A program made the position numbers and the translations under genes. DNA of 64,000 nt from MGML01 sp034416335 (lineage in GTDB: Bacteria > Chloroflexota > Dehalococcoidia > Dehalococcoidales > UBA2162). The notes beneath the pieces were generated by a model. That model did not search any database and had not been told where the DNA came from. It saw only the letters and a list, made by a program, of their open reading frames with translations. The stretch is taken from NCBI GenBank assembly GCA_034416335.1, contig DAOULV010000024.1, forward strand, positions 62,001 to 126,000. The letters are read 5' to 3'. Shown here piece by piece: positions 43,018 through 51,092 of this stretch; the first letter of the stretch is position 1; each line of letters starts with the position of its first letter.

Positions 43018-45374
43018 TCCAGTAACTCCTCCTCGTACGTACTACTGCCCGTTAGAGTGTCCGGATTGTTTATTATAATTACCGGTAAGAAACTGATTGA
43101 CACCGCCAGCAATGGTAAGACGAACAGTATAATACCTGCATAATAAGCAATGGTTATTATGAGTAGAACGATAACCCAAACTGATAGTTTCCCGCGCCGG
43201 TTTTGAAACAGAGGATTTTCTTCATACTCTGTTGTATTCACATTGTGAAAGGCTTCGCTTTCTATGATTTGATCTGTTGTCTCCACCTCTTCATTATCCA
43301 GTAATCCGGTATTCGAACCCGGCTGGAACTTAGATTCGTTTCCAAGTTCGGTAAATAAACGCTCGCTGTTATCCACGTCGGCGGCAGTGGGGACATACCT
43401 TGAATAGAGTAACTTCTCGACCAACACTGTAAATTGCATCAGGTAATCAGCAGCCGGACCAAATATTCCGCTTTTTCCTGCGACGTACTCTCTAAGAGTC
43501 TGTTGCGGCTGCAATATACTCTTTGAAATACGCTGAACAATACCAATGATAATCCGGTACCAGTGTATTATCCTTTCCCTGGGTTCAACCGGTGATTTTT
43601 CTTCTTTTTTGACCTCATCAGGAGTAAGCACAGCTACACCGCTGTACTCAGGGACCTGTTCAGGTTCAATTACCGGCATCAGAGGTCTGGGCCTTCTATA
43701 AGTCACATTGGTAAGGATTCTTTTTATTCTCCCGGGAAGATATACGCCAGCTACTGCCAGAATAATTACGGCTGTTATGATAGTGATTAAATTCAGCAAC
43801 AATATTTTTTTAGCCGTCCTGAAAGATGAAAACCAGGGTTCGTCAGGAGTAACCCTCACCATCAGGTCCTGAGAACCGATAATACCGAAACTGAATCCTG
43901 TCCCTATCTTCGATCCAAAATATCCGTCCGGAGTTGTGACAAGTTTCAGGGATAAATTACCAAGGTCAACTGTAACCGGTGTGTTACCAAGCGGGCCTAA
44001 TTCGGAGTACACCCTGCCGTTAAATTCAACACTTCCCGGTATTAAAGCCAGCCCGGGAATAGTAATATCGATATGTGGTATTATCCTTGATACTTCAAGC
44101 ACTGCTTCTGTGATTACCGGGGCGTATCTACCCTTCCCTTCCACGGAGACTACAAGGCTGTGTTCTCCGATTTCAATATCCGGACTTATTTGAACCATTT
44201 TAGAAAACATCTCACCGGCATTGATTTCACCTATCGGTATATCATCGAGATAAATTTCAACATCCCTTTCCTCAGCCGGCGGATTTTGCCCATAATTAAA
44301 GATGCCTGTAACGGTAGTATTTGTTCCGGGATACGCCATGTCATCCACTGTTACCGCAAGCTCGGTTACATAAAACAGAAGGTCCATATATATTTCAGGA
44401 CTCAAGGCGGCGAGATAGCGTCCGAGGTCGTTACCCTGAGGGAAATACAGTGATTGTATCTTAAGCTGGGGAATATATTTCAATGGTACCTGTATCGTAC
44501 CCGAGTAATAACCGCGACCGTCGGTTTTTACAGTCATGTACTGACCTGAGTCAATGAGTATAGAAACATTTCTCCCGCCAAGAGGTCCCCCTTCCGAACT
44601 CAATACACCATTGAAACTCACTATATCTCCGACAAAGGCTTCATCAGACTCGACTTCCAGAGTGATATCGGTGAATTTCACTTTTTGTGTAAGAGAATAA
44701 CCAGGGGAAACCAGAGAATCCAGAAATTCCTTTAGATACAAATCCAGGCCTGAATATATATCTTGAGGAATCCCTGTCTCAACAAGGTAAGCAGAAACGG
44801 CATCCTCCAGCAGCATCAGGTAGAGATTAAGTAATTCCCGTATTTTATCCAGTTTGTCCTGTACCTCAGTGTACGTCTGTATCAGTTTAGCTGATGCACT
44901 GGATGAAAAAACTCCAAGTCCTTGTCCTGTCTCTTCAACAGCGTTTTTAGCATCGTCGAGTAGTAAGTTTGTAATCGAGATATCATCAAGTATACTGGAA
45001 GTTATCTTAAGAGATTCTTCCAGTCGTGATTGCTGAACCAGTCTTTTCAGCAATACCAGATTGTCATCTATCGATATAACCTTCGCAGTTATATCCGTGG
45101 TTGAGGCAGAAAAGTTATCAACGGAATCTCCGATTTTCTCAGGAATATTGGCAAACGGCATCTTTGCCAGTCTACCTTCTACTTCATCAAGATTTTTATT
45201 AAGTACAAAATCCAGAACGCCAGAGTAGTAATTGAACAGGGATATACCGCTAAAGGCTTCCCTGGCAGTATCCGGATTCTCATGCGGGTCGATAGCATAA
45301 ACTGAGCTGCCCGTACATGTCAAAATAGCGACGCCCAGAACAATTCCGATTGCATATGATATATAATTGCGCAC
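43014..45374 (-). CDS. Large exported membrane protein with Ig-like repeats and DUF4129-like tail
   Basis: A 786-residue protein beginning at a GTG (45374) with a signal-like segment (YAIGIVLGVAILTC). A helical region (about 40-220) is followed by three beta-sandwich repeats (about 245-530, each with a GPLG-type turn, as in GGPLGGRNVSILID and SELGPLGNTPVTVDL). A membrane helix lies near 545-565. The cytoplasmic stretch that follows resembles DUF4129 (QTLREYVAGKSG, VLVEKLLYSRY), and a last hydrophobic segment lies near 735-765. DUF4129 occurs in transglutaminase-like partners of MoxR/DUF58. No transglutaminase core is seen. It may be the client or receptor for the system. Confidence 0.68.
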   Translation of the reverse strand: MRNYISYAIGIVLGVAILTCTGSSVYAIDPHENPDTAREAFSGISLFNYYSGVLDFVLNKNLDEVEGRLAKMPFANIPEKIGDSVDNFSASTTDITAKVISIDDNLVLLKRLVQQSRLEESLKITSSILDDISITNLLLDDAKNAVEETGQGLGVFSSSASAKLIQTYTEVQDKLDKIRELLNLYLMLLEDAVSAYLVETGIPQDIYSGLDLYLKEFLDSLVSPGYSLTQKVKFTDITLEVESDEAFVGDIVSFNGVLSSEGGPLGGRNVSILIDSGQYMTVKTDGRGYYSGTIQVPLKYIPQLKIQSLYFPQGNDLGRYLAALSPEIYMDLLFYVTELAVTVDDMAYPGTNTTVTGIFNYGQNPPAEERDVEIYLDDIPIGEINAGEMFSKMVQISPDIEIGEHSLVVSVEGKGRYAPVITEAVLEVSRIIPHIDITIPGLALIPGSVEFNGRVYSELGPLGNTPVTVDLGNLSLKLVTTPDGYFGSKIGTGFSFGIIGSQDLMVRVTPDEPWFSSFRTAKKILLLNLITIITAVIILAVAGVYLPGRIKRILTNVTYRRPRPLMPVIEPEQVPEYSGVAVLTPDEVKKEEKSPVEPRERIIHWYRIIIGIVQRISKSILQPQQTLREYVAGKSGIFGPAADYLMQFTVLVEKLLYSRYVPTAADVDNSERLFTELGNESKFQPGSNTGLLDNEEVETTDQIIESEAFHNVNTTEYEENPLFQNRRGKLSVWVIVLLIITIAYYAGIILFVLPLLAVSISFLPVIIINNPDTLTGSSTYEEELLD

Positions 45375-45380
45375 TTTAGT

Positions 45381-45635
45381 TTACCTGAAAAAAACACCTG
45401 CTACTTCGATAATCAATATGACCAGAAAACCGGCAAAAAACACCAGACTTATCGTATTGAATATCTTTCTTGCCCTCGGATTAAAATAGGTAAAAAACAG
45501 AGTTACCACAAGGAAACTGATCACATTAACCATGAAATACATACTGAGGTCATTCTGACCGAGGACAGCTAAAAGAGTGTTCACAAGGCATGATGTCAAT
45601 ATTAGAGAAAATACATACCTGTTATATATTCTCAA
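45381..45635 (-). CDS. Small membrane protein
   Basis: An 84-residue hydrophobic protein with three predicted membrane segments (about 7-25, 33-50 and 60-82). It has a TTG start overlapping the upstream stop by 4 bases, and the large membrane protein gene starts 6 bases beyond its stop. No family is recognised. Its position inside the MoxR/DUF58 operon suggests a structural part of that membrane assembly. Confidence 0.65.
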   Translation of the reverse strand: MRIYNRYVFSLILTSCLVNTLLAVLGQNDLSMYFMVNVISFLVVTLFFTYFNPRARKIFNTISLVFFAGFLVILIIEVAGVFFR

Positions 45636-46366
45636 GACAGCACCTCGAGGGTAATCGTGCTTTTACCTTTCAGTAGATTCTCATCCGAGACCCTGACCGG
45701 TTTCCCGAGAGCCTCGCTGGAGATAGCTGCGACAATCGAAGCGATCGGACTTCCCATACAGCGATGATACCAGATATCTTCAAAAACCAGCTTGGGATTA
45801 CGCACTTCAACGTCCACCTTACTGTCAACCAGATTCACGGATACTGAATCGGCTACATCCAGAATACCTGTCAGAATATAGGTAATTGCGGTCTCGATTT
45901 CCTCGGCAGTCGGGCCGGGCATTGTATCCAGCATATCGATATTTATACTGCCGGGTGTGGTGACCGAAATAGCCATATCCTCCGGATTCTGCCCGTACCT
46001 GACGATTAACCTGCCCGGTATCTTTTCCTTCACGGAACCAATATCTTTACCCGCTTCAAGAGGTATTAGAGCTTGTGGATATCCGTCTCTCATTACCGAG
46101 GGCAGGTATATTGCTTTATTTGTTAGACCGAGTTCCTCCAGCAGGGCTGCTGTATTTTCCATACCGGTTCTCAACATGAGCTGGCAGGCTTCAGGTGACA
46201 GAGAGGGACGGGCATTCGCCAGTGCAACACAGGTCATCCCAATCATTATTGCAGATATTCCGACAGCGGTTAACGGAACGGAATCGATAATGAAATATGA
46301 AACCGGTGCAAAAATCGCTCCGGCCAGGCACAATGCTAGTCCCAGTAACCGGTATGGATTATTCAT
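45632..46366 (-). CDS. Conserved membrane-anchored protein, first gene of the MoxR/DUF58 operon
   Basis: A 244-residue protein with two N-terminal membrane helices (about 6-28 and 31-50) and a soluble domain. The soluble part includes LMLRTGMENTAALLEELGL and, near the end, a PIASIVAAISSEALGKPV segment with a preceding C-x-G (CMG). Similar proteins occur in archaeal and Chloroflexota MoxR neighbourhoods, to my knowledge without a known function. The ATG at 46366 follows GTGGAG. A minus-strand TATAAT lies at 46404-46399, so this is probably the promoter-proximal gene of the six-gene operon. Confidence 0.65.
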   Translation of the reverse strand: MNNPYRLLGLALCLAGAIFAPVSYFIIDSVPLTAVGISAIMIGMTCVALANARPSLSPEACQLMLRTGMENTAALLEELGLTNKAIYLPSVMRDGYPQALIPLEAGKDIGSVKEKIPGRLIVRYGQNPEDMAISVTTPGSINIDMLDTMPGPTAEEIETAITYILTGILDVADSVSVNLVDSKVDVEVRNPKLVFEDIWYHRCMGSPIASIVAAISSEALGKPVRVSDENLLKGKSTITLEVLS

Positions 46367-46455
46367 TCATCTGACTCCACAGGCCCCATGTTTTTACAAT
46401 TATACTATAAAGGAAATAGAAGATGTATTTACCGGTTTAGTCTTTTGTTACATTG

Positions 46456-46485
46456 TTGACATTTTGCTACTATTATCTGTATATT
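46456..46485 (+). promoter_or_regulatory. Promoter of the methyltransferase-GH3-kinase operon
   Basis: TTGACA (46456-46461) and TATATT (46480-46485) are 18 bases apart. The predicted leader is about 108 bases. A second TATAAT-like box lies near 46527 within it. Confidence 0.55.
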
Positions 46486-46600
46486 GCATATACGAATTTA
46501 ACCATTCCGTATTGTAAGAATGCGGAAGAAAGTATAATCAGGATATGCAGCCGGCAAGAAAATGCAGGGTACAATTATCTTGTGACCGGGGAAGTGAAGT

Positions 46601-47329
46601 TTGATCAAGACTTATTTTAATTATGTCTATAATCCGATTTATGATTTCACGACGGCAAAACTTACCTCATATGAGAAACTTCAAACCGACTGCATAGACA
46701 AACTGGATTTAAAAAATGGAGAGAGAGTACTCTGTGTGGGCGTCGGAACCGGCAATGAAATAATCCGTATTTTCCAGGATAAACAGGACGTTGATATCGT
46801 TGGTATCGATTATTCACCGAACGCCCTTAAAAAGTTGATGGTGAAGACCTCTGCTAAAGCTAAACAACCCGATTCCTGTATCATGGATGCACATAACCTT
46901 GGTTTCGAAGCGAACAGTTTCGATAAAGTATTGTGCATCCACGTTATAGATTTTCTAAGCGACCACGAAAAAGCTGCCGGAGAGCTGTTTCGCGTACTCA
47001 AAGATGACGGGCAGTTCGTTATAACATACCCTTCCGAAAAAGAAGGGATAGGACTCGGCATCGATTTATTCAGGCAAACCGTAAGACACAGGTTAAACTC
47101 AAACGGGAGCCGTATCCGGAATATATTCGGTATCCTGATCCAGATGTTTGCCAGCATCTTATACCTGCCCATGCTCCTGAGAACCAAACGAAAATCTTAT
47201 AAACTCGATGAACTCCAGGAAATGCTGGGTAAATACCCTGACATCAGTTTCCAGGTGGAACAGTTCGATGAATACCGGGATTTCGTGGTTTACGGTAACA
47301 AAAAAACGTCGAGGAGAACAAACAGATGA
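46601..47329 (+). CDS. Class I SAM-dependent methyltransferase
   Basis: A 242-residue methyltransferase with the SAM motif VLCVGVGTGNEI, the acidic GIDYSP loop and FDKVLCIHVIDFLSD, similar to UbiE-type enzymes. The region from 145 onward has a hydrophobic stretch (IFGILIQMFASILYLPMLL) that could hold a lipid-like substrate or touch the membrane. The start is a TTG at 46601 with GGGGAAGTG before it. Its stop overlaps the GH3-family start by 4 bases (ATGA), and the GH3 gene overlaps the kinase in the same way. The methyl acceptor is unknown but may be the product or precursor of the GH3-family enzyme. Confidence 0.83.
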   Translation: MIKTYFNYVYNPIYDFTTAKLTSYEKLQTDCIDKLDLKNGERVLCVGVGTGNEIIRIFQDKQDVDIVGIDYSPNALKKLMVKTSAKAKQPDSCIMDAHNLGFEANSFDKVLCIHVIDFLSDHEKAAGELFRVLKDDGQFVITYPSEKEGIGLGIDLFRQTVRHRLNSNGSRIRNIFGILIQMFASILYLPMLLRTKRKSYKLDELQEMLGKYPDISFQVEQFDEYRDFVVYGNKKTSRRTNR

Positions 47330-48930
47330 AGTCCGAAGATAGATATTTCAGTACCCTGTCCGAATCCGAAATCTGGCAGAGATATTGCGGATTTCTGGAT
47401 TTATCAATGGATGAATTCATGAAAATCCAGAATCAACTGCTTCTGGAACAGATGGAAAGGGTAGCCGATAGTACTCTGGGAAAGAAAATAATGAACGGGC
47501 ATAAACCTAAGACTGTAGAGGAGTTCAGAAAACTGCTGCCTTTAACTCTATACGAAGACTATGAACCCTATCTAAGCGAACGACAGGAAGAGTCCCTTGC
47601 CATAATACCTCATCTCTGGTGTCATTCCTCAGGCAGGGGAGGCAGCTTCAAATGGATACCTCATTCCGGAGAATTCCTGGAAAAAGTAACACGCGTATCG
47701 GTGGGAAGCCTGATTCTTGCGACAGCAGATCAAAAAGGCAAGGTTAATATAGCCCCCGGATTCCGTATTCTCTTGACTTTGCCCGCTGCACCCTATACCA
47801 GCGGAGCTCAGTTCCAGGCGGTGGCAGAACACCTGACATTTACCCCTGTCCCTGACCTGGAAGAAAGCAAGGATTCAGAATTCCAGGAAAGAATCCAGAT
47901 GGGATTCGCAATGGCTTTCAGAGAAGGTGTGGATGTCATCGGGGCGATAGCCAGTGTTCTCGTGAGTATGGGTGAACTGTTCAGTGAACAGACTCAGAGT
48001 ATGAAATTTTCACCGGGAATGCTGCGCCCGAAAATACTGGCACGTCTGGCAAGGGCCTGGTTCAAGAGTAAGAGAGAGGGAAGACCCATACTGCCGAAAG
48101 ACCTCTGGCCGGCAAAAGCGGTCATGGCGGGAGGCATCGACGCCAGTATATACAAGGATGATATAAAACGTTACTGGGGAAGCGAACCCTACCAGCCATA
48201 CGGAATGACGGAAGCTTTTCTGGTAGCAATGCCTACCTGGAAGAAAGAGGGCATGGTTTTCCCTCCGGATATAGTTTTTCTGGAATTTATACCTTATGAT
48301 GAAATCGTTGAACACCAGCATGAAAAGGACTATCAGCCTTCCACCGTTTTATTGGACGAACTGGAGGAAGGTAAAATTTATGAAGTAGTAATTTCACATT
48401 TTTACGGTATGCCTTTAATCAGGTACCGCACCCAGGACCTGGTAAAAGTTATCGGTTTAAAAGATGAAAAGACCGGGATAAATCTCCCCCATATAGCTTT
48501 TCACCGCAGGATAGCGGACGTTATCAATCTCGCCGCCCTTGCGCAGTTAGACGAGAGGACTATCTGGCAAGCAATAAATAATACGGGGATTAAGCCGGTA
48601 GACTGGACGGCAAGGAAAGAATATGAACATAATAAGAGTTATATGAATGTATACATGGAACTCAAAGAAGAACATAACGCCGATGAAATAGCCGGATTAA
48701 TCGACGAGCAGTTAAAGATAGTCGATACCGATTACAGGGACATCGAGTCTTACCTGAACCAGCAGCCTGTAAGAGTCACGATTGTCTCACCGGGAACATT
48801 CAGCCGGTACATGGATGAAAAGAGAGAGCAGGGAGCCGACCTTGCCTGGTTGAAACCGGCTCATATCAATCCCACCGATGAAGCCATCGAACGTCTTTTA
48901 CAATTGAGTGAGGAAATCAGCGCGGGATGA
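47326..48930 (+). CDS. GH3-family acyl-adenylate-forming enzyme, second paralogue
   Basis: A 534-residue GH3-family protein, colinear with the one at 35377-36975: both have an N-terminal WxxYCGFLDLS/EHCGFLDLS block, LPKDLWP and a matching C-terminal LKP. Motif I reads WCHSSGRGGSFK, motif II QPYGMTEAFLVA and motif III LIRYRTQDLVKV. The enzyme probably adenylates a carboxylic acid and transfers it to an amine or thiol, by analogy with plant GH3. It is the middle gene of a translationally coupled operon with a methyltransferase and a 7TM histidine kinase. Confidence 0.82.
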   Translation: MKSEDRYFSTLSESEIWQRYCGFLDLSMDEFMKIQNQLLLEQMERVADSTLGKKIMNGHKPKTVEEFRKLLPLTLYEDYEPYLSERQEESLAIIPHLWCHSSGRGGSFKWIPHSGEFLEKVTRVSVGSLILATADQKGKVNIAPGFRILLTLPAAPYTSGAQFQAVAEHLTFTPVPDLEESKDSEFQERIQMGFAMAFREGVDVIGAIASVLVSMGELFSEQTQSMKFSPGMLRPKILARLARAWFKSKREGRPILPKDLWPAKAVMAGGIDASIYKDDIKRYWGSEPYQPYGMTEAFLVAMPTWKKEGMVFPPDIVFLEFIPYDEIVEHQHEKDYQPSTVLLDELEEGKIYEVVISHFYGMPLIRYRTQDLVKVIGLKDEKTGINLPHIAFHRRIADVINLAALAQLDERTIWQAINNTGIKPVDWTARKEYEHNKSYMNVYMELKEEHNADEIAGLIDEQLKIVDTDYRDIESYLNQQPVRVTIVSPGTFSRYMDEKREQGADLAWLKPAHINPTDEAIERLLQLSEEISAG

Positions 48931-51038
48931 TTAACCCATTTACGAATCCAGCCTATATGCTTCCGCCGCTGGTGGCATTATTCGTCAGTTTCGCTCTGAT
49001 AGTTATAGTTGTAACCTGGGGACGACGCGGTTCTGTAAGCTGGGTATTCAGCGCTCTTCTCTTCAGCGTTGGTATATGGGGATTTTTGCTTTTCGGTATG
49101 AGGTCCAGCCCGGATGTTGAGCTAGCTGTAATCTGGGGTCGGATCGCATCGGTACCCGCCGTTGCCACCTTCGTCCTGTTCTACCATTTCACAATTGCCT
49201 ACACGCAGGTTCGCAATCAAAAACGCTATCTTTTAGCGGCTTACCTGGTACTTATCATCATAGCAATTCTTTCACCTACCGGACTGATGATAAGGGAAAT
49301 TCGCATTGAAGATTACGGGTATGCCCCCGTGCAGGGTCCGCTTTCGATAGCGGTATCTATTATTACATTACCCCTGCTTGCCGGAGGAATATACAACCTG
49401 GTCAGGTCATACAGATTATCCGCATCGTACGAGGAGAGAAACCGGATTATCTATCTGCTGATTGCAATATCATTTCCGGTAATCGGTGCTTTGCTCGATT
49501 CCCTGACTAACCTGCCGCCGATGCTCGTCTGGGGTCAGGTTATATTTGTGTTGATATGCAGCGTGGCTATAGTTAGATACCATATGCTCGATATACGGAT
49601 TGTGTTCAGAAAAGGCCTGGCCTACCTGCTGCTAAGTACGATAGTTGCTGTACCTTATGTCGTCATTCTGGTCCTGTTGAACCGGTTTGCCAAGCTTAAC
49701 GCCAGCTCCTGGTGGATACACGTCCTGACGATATTCGTATTATCGATCGCACTGCAGCCGCTGTATAACAGGGCGCAGCAAATAGTCGATAGATTTTTTT
49801 ACCGCGACAGGTATGACCACCTCATGGCCCTCGAGAAACTCAGCCGGGAAACCCAGAGCGTCTTGAACATAAATGAACTGAGTTCAAAGCTGATGCAGTC
49901 ACTTGCCGGAGCATTACAGATATCCAGCGGCTGCCTGCTGCTTAAAACCGACGATAATATGCGGTTTACCGTTAATCACTGCATAGAAAGTCCGGACTCA
50001 CCACCGGATGTCGTGTTCAAAAAAGACAGTATTTTTATCAACTGGCTGGAAACTCATATCAAGCCCGTATACTCAAAGGACTTCAGCATAGTCCCCCTGT
50101 TGCAGAGTCTCACTGCCGAAGAGAAAAGGAGTATCGAGATGATAAATGCCAGGTTGTGGGTTCCTATCAGTCCGCATCCCGGCGAGCTATCGGGAATCCT
50201 GGCTCTCGGAGAGAAAATCAGCCAACGCCCGTATTCCGTCGAAGACGGACAACTGATATCGACTATTGCAAATCACATGGCTATCTCACTGGAAAACGCC
50301 CGGCTCTATTATTCTGAAAAAAGTATGAGAGAAATGCTGCAGAAAATAGACGAGCAGAAAACGCAGTTTCTTCACGGCGTCGCTCATGAGCTGAGAACTC
50401 CCCTTACTGCCATAATGTCCTCTTCGGAAATCCTCGACGAGGAAGTTCCTCAGAGTGAGGAAGTCAGACAGAGGTTATACGGAAATATCAAACGCAGTTC
50501 ACACATTATGAACCGGAGAGTTGCCGACTTACTCGAACTGGCACGAACGCAGATAGGTGAAATTAAAATCAATCCGGCGCCTCTGGATATGGTGGAGTTA
50601 ATCTCGGAGTCGACATCCCAGATGACTGTTCTGTTTCAGAACAAGAGCCAGGCATTAAACATAGAGATACCGGATTTTCTCCCGGAAGTCAAAGCCGACA
50701 GGGATAAACTTCAGCAGGTGCTGTTCAACCTTCTATCTAATGCAAATAAGTATTCGCCTTATGATTGCAGGATTGAATTACGTGCAAGAGAAGATGACGG
50801 AAAAGTATGGGTTGAGGTTATCGACTCGGCACCCAGAATTTCTGAAGAAAACAGAGAGAGAATCTTCAATCCTTATTACCGTATCGAAGAAAACTACGCT
50901 AACGATGAAGCTCCCGGTCTGGGACTGGGACTGGCAATAGCGAAGAATATCGTCCAGATGCACCGGGGAGAAATCTGGGTGGAAGATAATCAGCCCGAAG
51001 GTAATAAATTCGTCTTCACGCTGCCTTCGGAAAGCTAG
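48927..51038 (+). CDS. Membrane histidine kinase with 7TM input, GAF and HisKA domains, second copy
   Basis: A 703-residue sensor kinase. About eight hydrophobic segments (residues 12-285) resemble the input of the kinase at 32041-34110, and both have the same order RYHMLDIRIVFRKG/RYGLLEIRVVLRRG then FFYRDRYDHL/FFRGRYDHLL. A GAF-type domain follows (about 310-455), then HisKA with His487 in VAHELRTPLTAIM and an ATPase domain. The ATPase G1 box reads IDSAPRI, where the usual glycines are replaced, whereas the G2 box GLGLGLAIAK is intact. It has no receiver gene beside it. The start overlaps the GH3-family stop by 4 bases. Confidence 0.9.
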   Translation: MINPFTNPAYMLPPLVALFVSFALIVIVVTWGRRGSVSWVFSALLFSVGIWGFLLFGMRSSPDVELAVIWGRIASVPAVATFVLFYHFTIAYTQVRNQKRYLLAAYLVLIIIAILSPTGLMIREIRIEDYGYAPVQGPLSIAVSIITLPLLAGGIYNLVRSYRLSASYEERNRIIYLLIAISFPVIGALLDSLTNLPPMLVWGQVIFVLICSVAIVRYHMLDIRIVFRKGLAYLLLSTIVAVPYVVILVLLNRFAKLNASSWWIHVLTIFVLSIALQPLYNRAQQIVDRFFYRDRYDHLMALEKLSRETQSVLNINELSSKLMQSLAGALQISSGCLLLKTDDNMRFTVNHCIESPDSPPDVVFKKDSIFINWLETHIKPVYSKDFSIVPLLQSLTAEEKRSIEMINARLWVPISPHPGELSGILALGEKISQRPYSVEDGQLISTIANHMAISLENARLYYSEKSMREMLQKIDEQKTQFLHGVAHELRTPLTAIMSSSEILDEEVPQSEEVRQRLYGNIKRSSHIMNRRVADLLELARTQIGEIKINPAPLDMVELISESTSQMTVLFQNKSQALNIEIPDFLPEVKADRDKLQQVLFNLLSNANKYSPYDCRIELRAREDDGKVWVEVIDSAPRISEENRERIFNPYYRIEENYANDEAPGLGLGLAIAKNIVQMHRGEIWVEDNQPEGNKFVFTLPSES

Positions 51039-51092
51039 AATCACAGGCATGCAATCTTGAAGCCCGCATATAATTAAGATAAAGTATTCCTT

